DNA of 64,000 nt, taken from Leptospira johnsonii. Lineage in GTDB: Bacteria > Spirochaetota > Leptospiria > Leptospirales > Leptospiraceae. Within the stretch, counting starts at the first letter, position 1, and each line of letters begins with the position of its first letter. Positions 53,452 to 61,914 of this stretch are shown here, one piece after another. Location: contig NZ_BFAY01000011.1 of the NCBI RefSeq assembly GCF_003112675.1, forward strand, positions 1,054,001 through 1,118,000, read 5' to 3'. A program made the position numbers and the translations under genes. The notes under the pieces were generated by a model that was given only the letters and a program-made list of their open reading frames with translations, was not told the DNA's origin and did not search any database.

Positions 53452-54374
53452 TAAACGGTTTTCTCTCTAATCCTACCTTATGGCTGCGGATCGGAATGAT
53501 TTCCGCATTCTTCATTTCTGTTCTTCCACTTCTTTCCCAAGGTAAGAAATACTCTAAAACAAACGAATCAAACTTCTCCTTTAAATTAAAAGGAGGAGAT
53601 ATTAGATTAACGATTCGGAACGAGACCGAACTGAAAGAATGGGACAAATACGCTTTCGAGAAAACAAAAAAGATCTTAGATGCGTACGAGTCTTATCTCG
53701 GGATCCCGTTTCATCAGGCTGCTTCTCCTATATTCAAAACTCTTCCTTCTTCTGAAAAAGATAAGATACGATTGGTCTTAAAAGACACAGTGTTTCTGAA
53801 CGGAACTAGAGTCGGAGGATACAATAATGTATCCGGTGAATTGGGAAAAGAACATGGGATATTTATGGAATTGGGTTTGGTCCCTCCCGGGTATCCCGCC
53901 TTGCTCCTACATGAATTGGGACATTATTATTTTACTGAACCTTCGTGGTTAAGCGAAGGGATCGTTTCTTATCTGCCCTACCTTTTGTCAAAAAGAGGTT
54001 ATCTGAAACTGGATGCGGATGAGTTTCAATCCGTAATAGAAGAATGGAGTCTGACTGAAGCGATCCCTAAAAACGATCCTCCTCTTTCAAAGGATTTTCA
54101 TCTTTCCAATCCTGCTTTGGGGCCTTGGTTCTATTCCAAGTCGGTGCGCACTCAGTTTATCCTCCACAAAGAACTGGGTTACGAAGGTTACAAATCCTTC
54201 CTCAGGCAGGTGGCTTCTTCTGAAATGCTGAGCACGGAACTTGTTTTTAAGATTTTGAATAAGGTTCAGAGAAGAGATTGGAATAAGATCCTACAAGGTT
54301 GGGTTGAGCCAGGACCTTACAGCGCTTATCCGCCTAGTTCTTTTATGAAAATCCAAGACATAGAAAAACTTTAG
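53448..54374 (+). CDS. Putative gluzincin-type metalloprotease, 308 aa
   Basis: Exported or membrane-tethered: a hydrophobic segment (LWLRIGMISAFFISVLPLL) is near the N-terminus. The zinc motif HELGH (LLLHELGHYYFT) is at about residue 155, followed by PSWLSEGIVSYLPY at about 170, which fits the E-x-x-x-x gluzincin second ligand (WLSEG). This is the pattern of M1-like/peptidase-MA proteins. The TTG start at 53448 overlaps the previous stop (TTGA). It sits between the two paralogous phosphatase sensors and probably forms an operon with the first. Substrate unknown. Confidence 0.75.
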   Translation: MINGFLSNPTLWLRIGMISAFFISVLPLLSQGKKYSKTNESNFSFKLKGGDIRLTIRNETELKEWDKYAFEKTKKILDAYESYLGIPFHQAASPIFKTLPSSEKDKIRLVLKDTVFLNGTRVGGYNNVSGELGKEHGIFMELGLVPPGYPALLLHELGHYYFTEPSWLSEGIVSYLPYLLSKRGYLKLDADEFQSVIEEWSLTEAIPKNDPPLSKDFHLSNPALGPWFYSKSVRTQFILHKELGYEGYKSFLRQVASSEMLSTELVFKILNKVQRRDWNKILQGWVEPGPYSAYPPSSFMKIQDIEKL

Positions 54375-54438
54375 ACTTGATTTTTATATTGCAGTCGTTA
54401 TACAAAATAGTGAATTCTAAACGAATTTCTTTTTTGAT

Positions 54439-54467
54439 TTGATCTGATCGGTTCCGGCTTTTATATA
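54439..54467 (+). promoter_or_regulatory. Candidate promoter for the second phosphatase sensor gene
   Basis: TTGATC (54439-54444), 17-base spacer, TATATA (54462-54467). Transcription would begin near 54475, about 38 bases before the ATG at 54513. The start codon lacks a strong ribosome site. Confidence 0.35.
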
Positions 54468-54512
54468 ATCCATTTATAAGAGCCTAACTCGACCCAATTC
54501 TCTTTTGCTTGC

Positions 54513-57500
54513 ATGGAAATTTTTTCAATCTTACAAAACGACGTTCTACTGAACTATTATTCTTTCGGAAGTTTGTTATCGATCTTAGCCTTCCTATGCA
54601 CTTCCTTATTTTTCCTCTTTTTGAAAGAAAAATCCTCAAGCACAATGCATCTTGCTTTGGGAGCTCTGTTTTTCTCCTTCTTCTGTGCCGGATATTTTTT
54701 CGCTGCATTCTTGTATAACCCGATCGCTGCTTATCATAGATGGTTGACTGTCGGATTTATTTTGCCTGCGCTCATTCACCTGGGCCAGTTTTTGGCACGT
54801 TATCCGGGGCATGCAAATCCCAAGGTTAACAAAAACCTCACGATCGGGATGTATGTCGTAGCTGCCATCGGGATTTCTTACTTTTATTATGTAACTCTTA
54901 GCTCTCCTAGAAAATACCACTTCACCGCTCACCATTGGGATTTTAATGCGGAGAAGGCTTCTTCTATTATCGCGGTTTTGATCGGTCTATTCGTTTTGAT
55001 CTCTTTTTTGATCATTCCAATTTATAGAATGACCAAAACAAAAGGAAGGATCCGATTTGCGATCGGCGGTTTTATGGGAGCGCTCCTTGCGGGTGGGGTG
55101 GTTCCTGCGCTAACGAATATTCTCAGCCGAGACGGATGGATTGAACGTTCCACGTATCTAACTTCTATCGTTCTTTTGATGACCTTGGGGATTTTTTTGA
55201 TCCTTGTAATCTTCCTGAACTTTAGCGAAGAAAAAACCACCTTCATGGTAAAGATCGTAGGTATCACTTTTGTGACCTTGATGTTGATCATGCAGGCATT
55301 GGTATTTATTTCCAACCAAGATAAGGAATCCGAATACGATACCAAAAGTATCGTAAATATGGCAAGAGCTTTAGAAGGTGGAAAACAGATCCCTGAGATG
55401 CAATATATCGTTCAGTGGGAAGGTGGATCCAAGAATGTGGATTATTCTCGCTACGATAATCAATACGATTTGAGACTTCCTCAATTAGAGATCGACTTTA
55501 AGAATACGATCATCTTCGAGCATATGAAACTTTTGGCGGAAGAAGGTTTTAGAAATTCTGCTAAAAAAACACTGAAAGACACTCATGAGTATTTCAGTGG
55601 ATACAGAGCCGCTATCCTGAAGTTTTTGGATGATCATCCGAATCTGGAAGGAAAAGAATTAAAAACAAAATTATTCGATCATCTGAATACTTTAAACACA
55701 GCAGTTTTTGTAACTTCTAACAAACTGGACTATATCTTTCCTAAAGATTTTTGCGTGGATGGAAGGAATTATCTGAAAGGTGTAGGGAACAAGGGAGTCA
55801 TTCCGTTTAAAGAACATCTTCTTCAAAAATGGAAAGAGAAGGACGGAGCTTGTACCTTTGACGAAAAGGATCTGCTCATCGGACATTTAAAGGCAGAAGT
55901 ACTTTTATATTTCCGTCCATTCCAACCCGCATTGTATCGCCATTACAGAAAAAGTTTGGATGAACATCAACATTTCGTAACTTATATCCATTATGATGTT
56001 AAGAAGGATGTAGTCAGCGAAGTAGGTTATTCTTACCGCAAATATAGAGAATTTATGCACCCGACTGCTGCTAAGCAAACCCTGATCTTGGGCTTGGTTT
56101 TGGTGGTGGTATTTTTCATCTTCCCTCTATTCTTCCGACAAAGTTTGATCACTCCATTAAACAGGCTTTTGTCAGGGGTGGAAAAAGTAAACTTAGGTGC
56201 CTTGGACGTTGAGGTAAAAGTGGACTTAAAAGATGAGATCGGGTTTTTGTCCGACTCATTCAATAACATGGTGACTTCTATCCGAAAAGCGAGGGGAGAG
56301 CTCCAAGATTACGCAGAACATTTGGCAACCAAGGTTAGAGAAAGAACGAGAGAACTTTCCGAAAAGATGGAGGAACTCCAACGCCTGAAAGTTCAGCAGG
56401 ACGGGGATTATTTCTTAACTTCTCTATTAGCAAAACCGCTTTTTTATAACGCGAACAAATCTCCAAAAGTAAGCACAGATTTTATTCTTCGCCAAAAGAA
56501 AAAATTCGAGTTCAAAGGCAAACATGCGGACTTAGGTGGAGACCTTTGTGTAACTGGAAATCTTCGTCTTGGAAAGGAGAACGATTATAAACGTTATACT
56601 TTCGCAATGAACGGGGATGCGATGGGTAAGTCTATGCAAGGAGCAGGAGGTTCTCTTGTGATGGGAGTTGTGGTTAACTCCATTCTCGCAAGATCCGCTG
56701 CGAACGATAGAGTGATGGATACCACTCCTTCCGAATTTTTAACTGACATTTATAAAGAGATGCAATCCGTTTTCAAATCTTTCAATGGATCCATGGTGAT
56801 CTCTGGAACATTCATCATCATAGAAGACGAGACAGGTAAATTCTGGTATTTCAATGCGGAGCACCCATTCTCCGTAATGTATAGAGATGGAAGAGCCGGA
56901 TTTTTAGAAACAGGACTTACACTTAGGAAGATAGGATTGGATTCTGAATATGAGTTCAAGGTCCATTCCGGAAGATTAGAACCTGGTGATGTATTGATCA
57001 TAGGCTCGGACGGTAAGGACGATTTAGATCTTACTCCAGAAAAAGAAGTCCGCACCATCAACGAAGATGAGATGCTCTTCTTACAAATGGTGGAAAAAGG
57101 TGAAGGCAATCTAGAACGAATAGAGGAAGAGATCCTAAAAGTGGGAGAATTAACCGACGACCTTTCTCTTCTCAGACTGGAATATTCTCCTGTTGCTTCT
57201 CCTGAAAGAAACGGAAAAGATGATGAGATCTCAGATCCTTTTGATTGGAAGTTCATCTATAAAAAAGCAAAAGAAGATTATATGGGCGGCCGTTTGAGCG
57301 AGGCTCTTGGCGCGTTAGAAGGTCTGTATAAATCGGATCCTCAGAATACAAAGGTGACCAAGCTACTTGGACTTCTGAGTTTTAAAGGTAAAAATTACGG
57401 TAAGGCAGTCGAAGTCCTGAACAAGTATCTGGGATCGGATCCTGACTTGGTAGAATATTGGTATTATCTTTCTTTGGCAAACCGAAGGATCGGAAGAATG

Positions 57501-57710
57501 GACGAAGCCATCTTGGCTGCAAAGAGAATGGAGGAACTCCAACCGGACAATTCCATGAACCTGATCAATCTTTCCGACTTATACCGTCAGACTGAACAAT
57601 TCGATTTAGCCTTGGAATACGCTCATCTGGCTCTGGAGAAGGACCCGGAAGACGAGAACGCTCAGAAATTAGTAAGATTGATAGAACGAGATAGAAAAGC
57701 TTCTTTATAG
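54513..57710 (+). CDS. 7TM-HAMP-SpoIIE phosphatase-TPR sensor protein (copy 2)
   Basis: A 1,065-residue paralogue of the protein at 50266, with the same domain order. Matching marks: NYYSFGSLLS start, FLYNPIAAYHRW, YHFTAHHWDFNAEKA, SVEKVNLGALDVEV (here LLSGVEKVNLG) in the HAMP region, RERTRELSEKMEELQRL, the PP2C motifs ADLGGDLC, NGDAMGKSMQGAGG and GSDGKDDLD, and C-terminal TPR units (about 920-1065). It diverges most in the extracytoplasmic segment (about 270-520), suggesting different signals with the same output. No strong ribosome site precedes the ATG. Confidence 0.9.
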   Translation: MEIFSILQNDVLLNYYSFGSLLSILAFLCTSLFFLFLKEKSSSTMHLALGALFFSFFCAGYFFAAFLYNPIAAYHRWLTVGFILPALIHLGQFLARYPGHANPKVNKNLTIGMYVVAAIGISYFYYVTLSSPRKYHFTAHHWDFNAEKASSIIAVLIGLFVLISFLIIPIYRMTKTKGRIRFAIGGFMGALLAGGVVPALTNILSRDGWIERSTYLTSIVLLMTLGIFLILVIFLNFSEEKTTFMVKIVGITFVTLMLIMQALVFISNQDKESEYDTKSIVNMARALEGGKQIPEMQYIVQWEGGSKNVDYSRYDNQYDLRLPQLEIDFKNTIIFEHMKLLAEEGFRNSAKKTLKDTHEYFSGYRAAILKFLDDHPNLEGKELKTKLFDHLNTLNTAVFVTSNKLDYIFPKDFCVDGRNYLKGVGNKGVIPFKEHLLQKWKEKDGACTFDEKDLLIGHLKAEVLLYFRPFQPALYRHYRKSLDEHQHFVTYIHYDVKKDVVSEVGYSYRKYREFMHPTAAKQTLILGLVLVVVFFIFPLFFRQSLITPLNRLLSGVEKVNLGALDVEVKVDLKDEIGFLSDSFNNMVTSIRKARGELQDYAEHLATKVRERTRELSEKMEELQRLKVQQDGDYFLTSLLAKPLFYNANKSPKVSTDFILRQKKKFEFKGKHADLGGDLCVTGNLRLGKENDYKRYTFAMNGDAMGKSMQGAGGSLVMGVVVNSILARSAANDRVMDTTPSEFLTDIYKEMQSVFKSFNGSMVISGTFIIIEDETGKFWYFNAEHPFSVMYRDGRAGFLETGLTLRKIGLDSEYEFKVHSGRLEPGDVLIIGSDGKDDLDLTPEKEVRTINEDEMLFLQMVEKGEGNLERIEEEILKVGELTDDLSLLRLEYSPVASPERNGKDDEISDPFDWKFIYKKAKEDYMGGRLSEALGALEGLYKSDPQNTKVTKLLGLLSFKGKNYGKAVEVLNKYLGSDPDLVEYWYYLSLANRRIGRMDEAILAAKRMEELQPDNSMNLINLSDLYRQTEQFDLALEYAHLALEKDPEDENAQKLVRLIERDRKASL

Positions 57711-57714
57711 AAGT

Positions 57715-58245
57715 TTAATATTTTCCGTTCTCGAAATCCTTATAAAGCATAGAGGTTTGGATCCCTTTATTGCCTTGGTATTTACCTGATTTGTATTCTG
57801 TGATCTCTCCCTCTACAGTATGGTAGAAGATCTGGCAAATTTCCACATTCGGATAAATGACTAATGGTTGGATGACGGAAATTTCGAGAGTCCAGAATCC
57901 TTTGAATCCAACATCTCCGAACCCTGCAGTCACATGCACATACATTCCCAACCTACCTATAGAAGAACGTCCTTCTAGCATCGGGACCAGGTTATGAGTT
58001 TCAGTGTATTCTAAAGTCCTGCCCAGATAAAGAACCCCTGGCTGTAAGAGTAGTCCAGTCTCAGGGATAATCAGGTTTTCGGAAGGATTGGATTTTTTCA
58101 TATCCAATGGGCTTTCTGTATAACGAACCAATTCGTTATGAAGCCTAAGATTATAAGAGTTCGGATTTAATCTATTGTCGGAGTAAGGATCTATGATGAT
58201 ATCCTTCTCTAATCTTTTTTTAATTTCCTTACCCGTTAGAATCAT
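57715..58245 (-). CDS. dcd: dCTP deaminase
   Basis: A 176-residue trimeric nucleotide deaminase of the dUTPase fold. LNPNSYNLRLHNEL near residue 26 and EGRSSIGRLGMYVHVTAGFGDVG near 90 (motif carrying the catalytic Glu and Ser/Arg residues) plus FWTLEISV are signatures. It converts dCTP to dUTP for thymidylate synthesis. Its stop is four bases from the end of the phosphatase-sensor gene (convergent). It is followed upstream by the enoyl-CoA hydratase gene 71 bases away on the same strand. Confidence 0.93.
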   Translation of the reverse strand: MILTGKEIKKRLEKDIIIDPYSDNRLNPNSYNLRLHNELVRYTESPLDMKKSNPSENLIIPETGLLLQPGVLYLGRTLEYTETHNLVPMLEGRSSIGRLGMYVHVTAGFGDVGFKGFWTLEISVIQPLVIYPNVEICQIFYHTVEGEITEYKSGKYQGNKGIQTSMLYKDFENGKY

Positions 58246-58316
58246 TTCGTATTCCAGCTTCCTTGTTTTGCCTATTTTCGGGCCGGCCTTGTGTCTCGCC
58301 TCCCTTTTTCGGAGTT

Positions 58317-59090
58317 CTATCTTCCTTTAAATTCCGGTTTTCTTTTTTCTCGGAAAGCCTTTAGGGCTTCTATCCTATCTTCCGTTTTTAAGGTTTTATT
58401 ATAATGTTTCCTTTCTATCTTTAAGGCAGTGGAGATATCTTTTCCTTCTCCTTCTCTGATCGCTTCTTTAGCGAGTCTCAAAGAGATCGGGGCTTTTTCG
58501 GAAAGTAAGGAAGCCAATTTTTTTCCGGCCATAAATGCGGAGTCATGCCAGACCGAATTCGCAAGTTGGATATCTAAAGCGGTTTGCGCATCTATCACGG
58601 AAGCCGTTAAAATAAGTTCTAATGCTTTTGTTTTTCCTACTCTTCTTGGAAGTCTTTGTGTCCCACCTGCTCCTGGAATAATACCAAGTCCTGTTTCGGT
58701 AAGACCTACTTTTGCTTCAGTGCTCATCAGAATAAAATCACAACAAAGAGCCATTTCTAATCCGCCGCCGTATGCATCTCCGTCCAATGCAGCTATGGTT
58801 GGGAAGGGAAGATTTTCTAAAGCCAGAAAACATTTTCCTACTTGGTCCAGAAATTTATGCACTTCCTTCTCAGACATATCTGCTCTTTCTTGTAAGTCGG
58901 CTCCAGCACAGAATACGGAACCTTCTCCCCTAAGTACCAAAGCGCGGATTTTTGGATCCTTGCTCGCCCTTTCTATATGGGACATAAGCTGATAAAGTAG
59001 CTCTCTTGAAATTGCATTTCGTTTTTCGGGTCGATTTAAACTGATTATGCACGTATAATCTTCGATTGAATAAAGAACAGTCTCGCTCAT
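58317..59090 (-). CDS. Enoyl-CoA hydratase/isomerase family protein
   Basis: A 257-residue crotonase-fold protein. SLNRPEKRNAIS near residue 17, RGEGSVFCAGADL (oxyanion hole, about 54-66), YGGGLEMALCCDF and GLTETGLGIIPGAGGTQRLPR (about 130-150, with catalytic Glu). It probably acts in fatty acid or branched-chain amino acid degradation, which fits an organism that lives on fatty acids. The exact reaction (hydration or a related step) is not fixed by the motifs. Confidence 0.92.
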   Translation of the reverse strand: MSETVLYSIEDYTCIISLNRPEKRNAISRELLYQLMSHIERASKDPKIRALVLRGEGSVFCAGADLQERADMSEKEVHKFLDQVGKCFLALENLPFPTIAALDGDAYGGGLEMALCCDFILMSTEAKVGLTETGLGIIPGAGGTQRLPRRVGKTKALELILTASVIDAQTALDIQLANSVWHDSAFMAGKKLASLLSEKAPISLRLAKEAIREGEGKDISTALKIERKHYNKTLKTEDRIEALKAFREKRKPEFKGR

Positions 59091-59214
59091 GTTTGCCTTC
59101 TAAAAAATCTTTCCCGGATAGGCTGAATCTTTCCGATAATTGGGTAGATTCTGCGGTTTTTTAAAAACGGCAAGCAAAAGCGTTACGTGTGAACGGTTCT
59201 AGGTTAAAGAAAAA

Positions 59215-59943
59215 ATGCGATTTCAGACTCAGATCTTAGCTTTTATTTTATCTCTATCTATTTTTGGACTTGGTTGTTCTTCGGGTAAAGACTCGGACCT
59301 TGCGACCCAATTAGGTTTGGGAAATCCGGTGATCACGGAGATCGATCCTCCTAGCGGATCTCCCCCGATCGGATCCAATGCTGGAACAACGGTCACGATC
59401 AAAGGACGTTTATTTTCAGCTGATACAAGTTTAACTACGGTTAAATTTAATGGAGTGTCTGCAAGTGTTCTGAGCGCAACCAGCACTGAGATCGTTACAG
59501 TAGTACCGGCCGGAGCTTCTACAGGAACATTATTTGTGACCAAGGACGGGCCTGTTATTTGTGATGAAAATAACGGGGATACAGCCACCAACTGCTATGG
59601 TAGGAAATTCTACATAGATTGTTATAAATCCTTCGACAGTCTATATGGCGAAGAATTAGGAGTATCTTATCCTGATTCCAAGACTTTTTCAATTGCAGGC
59701 CAGACAGGAACTAAAGCGCTTAGAATTGACCTGAACCCTGAAGGACCTACAAACGTTAAGATTGCCTGCGATACGTATCTGATCTATTCTAAGTTTTCCA
59801 AAACCTGCGGTCGGACAGATGTTGGAACTTTTTCGGATACTAACACGTGGGTGTTTGAGCCTACTTTGACATTCTCCAGTTATTACACTGTCCAGATGTT
59901 CGTTACTGCCGGAAAGGGAGATTGTACAGTATCTTTTCCTTGA
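59215..59943 (+). CDS. IPT/TIG-domain lipoprotein, 242 aa
   Basis: Lipoprotein signal (ILAFILSLSIFGLGC, cysteine near residue 21), then an IPT/TIG Ig-like domain (about 36-110): ITEIDPPSGSPPIGSNAGTTVTIKG, VKFNGVSASVLSATSTEIV, and VPAGASTGTLFVT. The C-terminal half is Thr/Ser/Cys-rich with several cysteines. Such modules are common in leptospiral surface lipoproteins. Function unknown; possibly surface adhesion. Confidence 0.82.
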   Translation: MRFQTQILAFILSLSIFGLGCSSGKDSDLATQLGLGNPVITEIDPPSGSPPIGSNAGTTVTIKGRLFSADTSLTTVKFNGVSASVLSATSTEIVTVVPAGASTGTLFVTKDGPVICDENNGDTATNCYGRKFYIDCYKSFDSLYGEELGVSYPDSKTFSIAGQTGTKALRIDLNPEGPTNVKIACDTYLIYSKFSKTCGRTDVGTFSDTNTWVFEPTLTFSSYYTVQMFVTAGKGDCTVSFP

Positions 59944-60011
59944 TCTTTAGGGCAAAAAATACTTGGTTTATTATCCGATTTGGATTAGGATCGGAAGGGA
60001 GGGAATACTGA

Positions 60012-60212
60012 ATGGCAACGATAACCTCTATTTATCTCGGACTCGCTGAAAAGGCCTCTTCCGATCCACGTAAAATGCCTAAGGTGGAAGGAATTCCGAA
60101 TAAGCCTTACGAAAACAAGCAAGCTGAGGTCTTCGATCAAAAAGCAATGAATCCTAGTTATGCGGGCGATATTTATAAAACTAAGGGAGCATTTGTAGAC
60201 AAGATCTCCTAA
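60012..60212 (+). CDS. Small hypothetical protein, 66 aa
   Basis: A 66-residue, hydrophilic, Lys/Pro-rich protein. GGGAGGG lies upstream at good spacing from the ATG at 60012. Its tail KGAFVDKIS resembles the KGRFLDLYV tail of the 73-residue protein at 1818. Followed by a strong terminator. Unknown function. Confidence 0.6.
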   Translation: MATITSIYLGLAEKASSDPRKMPKVEGIPNKPYENKQAEVFDQKAMNPSYAGDIYKTKGAFVDKIS

Positions 60213-60242
60213 CTTTTTTTGGCCCGATTGTCTAAACACAAT

Positions 60243-60274
60243 AAAAAAGCCCTCAAAGTTGAGGGCTTTTCTTT
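60243..60274. terminator. Bidirectional intrinsic terminator
   Basis: A-run, AGCCCTCAA, AG loop, TTGAGGGCT, T-run. The perfect stem is flanked by A and T tracts so it can serve the small gene (stop 60212) and the convergent VOC gene (stop 60296). Confidence 0.85.
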
Positions 60275-60295
60275 ATTAAGGCTACTGCTTAAGTC

Positions 60296-60667
60296 TTAAT
60301 CTTCTTTGTAATTGATCTCTAAAATATTGCCGGACGGATCCAAGAAATGAAGGAACTCTCCTCCGTCTCTTGCTTCTGGTCCTCTTACGATCTGAACGGA
60401 CTTAGACTCGAGTTCTACGATCGCTTCGGTAAAATCATCTACATCCAATACGAAACTAAGGACAGGGGATTTAACTTCGGTTAAAGAACTTTTAACTCCG
60501 TTGGTATTGAGGAGTTTAATGTTCACAGAATCCAAACCGATGATTGCGAATTCGTTTCCTTTTTCCTCGATCGTCTCGAAATCAAATAGCTCGGAATAGA
60601 ATTTTACAGAGGCTTCTATATCCCCGGTAGGTATTACAATATAATCGATTCCTTCTACGATGATCAT
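60296..60667 (-). CDS. VOC (glyoxalase/bleomycin resistance) superfamily protein
   Basis: A 123-residue paired beta-alpha-beta-beta-beta protein. DYIVIPTGDIEASVKFYSELFDFE at the start and GEFLHFLDPSGNILEINY at the end are the VOC pattern. Possible metal ligands include His in FLHFLD and Glu in LEINY. Substrate unknown. Its stop faces the terminator at 60243. Confidence 0.85.
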   Translation of the reverse strand: MIIVEGIDYIVIPTGDIEASVKFYSELFDFETIEEKGNEFAIIGLDSVNIKLLNTNGVKSSLTEVKSPVLSFVLDVDDFTEAIVELESKSVQIVRGPEARDGGEFLHFLDPSGNILEINYKED

Positions 60668-60765
60668 TGAGGTAGATCCTGTTTTCCTTTTTCGTCATTA
60701 TGAGATGAAAACCGGGCTTGTCTATCGGAAAACCGTAAGATACTCGATTTTCAAGCCAATGGGCC

Positions 60766-61914
60766 TTATGAGCCTAAATTTCGGGGGGCCAGAAACCCTT
60801 CCAGCTCTGAGTTGTTTTTTCCTCCCTTCCAAAGGAACCCATCTAAGATATAATGAGTAAATTGGGGAAGAAAGAAGATTGGCACTAAGATTCCCTCAAG
60901 GCCCACTCCTAGTTCCGCTTTTATTACGGAAGAGTTTCCGAAAAGATACGGATGCTCCCTCCATACAAAACTATCCCAAAGCCATTCTTCCGAAAAAGCA
61001 AATGCCAATAATAGCAATGAGAAGCTTAGAATCGCCAAAGCGCCGTTACGAAAGCTATTATAAAAGAAGGAGGGAAGCTGTTCCTTTCGGAAATTAGAAT
61101 ATGCGAATGCTAAGGCCATATAAGGAATTCCGTGGTTGATCACGTTAGTGAGAGTAAACGCGAGATCATCGTTTAATAATACGATCCCCACATACCAAAC
61201 GGAGGCCGTATTAAATAAAAGTAGAAGTTTTCCGACACTAACCTTTCGTCCTTTAAGAAGAAGGTAGCCTTGGCTCAAAGAGTATACTATCAACGAAACC
61301 CAAAATAGTATATGAACGAAATCTGAAATAGAGCGATTTGGATATTGATAAAAATCACCTTCCATAAACCATTCGAAATGCCTTCCACCCGGGACCAAAT
61401 GCCAATATAGAACTGGCAAACCGGTCACCATATACAGACAGATCTTATCCAATAAGAGAGGAAGTTTGCTTTCAGTCTTGGGCTCCGTTCTTGCATACAA
61501 ACTTAAAAAGCCGTATTGTTGCCTGATAAAATGAAATACTGCAAGGTAAGCCATTGCTCCCCAGAAAAATAATTTTCCGAAAGAATAAAGGAGCAGCGCC
61601 GTTATAAAACATAGAAATGGAACTAAGCTCAGAAGAACTTTTTTTCGATTCCAAACTTCCTTATCCAAATACGCTCTGAATAATGTAGAATAAACGTGAG
61701 AGACATCCACACCAGGAATAAGAAGTAACCAAAGCCAAGGAGGAAGTGCATTTCCGCTTGTCCTAGAAGAACCAAGAGGATAATTTTCCGGAAATCCGAA
61801 GTAATTCGCAAGCAGCACAATGATTACAGAAATCAATCCAGGTAAGATAAACCAGGTAAGATCGAATCTTTTAGAGATGATCCAAGAATTGAGGACTTTC
61901 TTCTCTTCCATCAA
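60766..61914 (-). CDS. Multi-pass membrane protein with conserved histidines, partner of FAD oxidoreductase
   Basis: A 382-residue protein with about ten hydrophobic segments. Histidines sit in or near membrane segments: DVSHVYS (about residue 71), FHFIRQQYG (about 127), NVINHGIPYMALA (about 262) and QFTHYILDGFLW (about 357). This spacing suggests a metal-binding or haem-binding membrane enzyme, but I do not recognise the family. Its start overlaps the stop of the FAD oxidoreductase gene (ATGA, 61911-61914), so the two are coupled and likely act together. No other membrane partner is nearby. Confidence 0.75.
   Translation of the reverse strand: MMEEKKVLNSWIISKRFDLTWFILPGLISVIIVLLANYFGFPENYPLGSSRTSGNALPPWLWLLLIPGVDVSHVYSTLFRAYLDKEVWNRKKVLLSLVPFLCFITALLLYSFGKLFFWGAMAYLAVFHFIRQQYGFLSLYARTEPKTESKLPLLLDKICLYMVTGLPVLYWHLVPGGRHFEWFMEGDFYQYPNRSISDFVHILFWVSLIVYSLSQGYLLLKGRKVSVGKLLLLFNTASVWYVGIVLLNDDLAFTLTNVINHGIPYMALAFAYSNFRKEQLPSFFYNSFRNGALAILSFSLLLLAFAFSEEWLWDSFVWREHPYLFGNSSVIKAELGVGLEGILVPIFFLPQFTHYILDGFLWKGGKNNSELEGFLAPRNLGS

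Noticed and set aside
54636..57256. Antisense open frames inside the second phosphatase-sensor gene, up to 168 codons (56750-57256)
   Set aside because: They run against a long gene with clear domains, have no ribosome site, and show no known motifs; they are shadows of its codon pattern.
58429..58992. 187-codon open frame antisense to the enoyl-CoA hydratase gene
   Set aside because: The hydratase frame has all crotonase motifs; the antisense frame has no motif or start signal.
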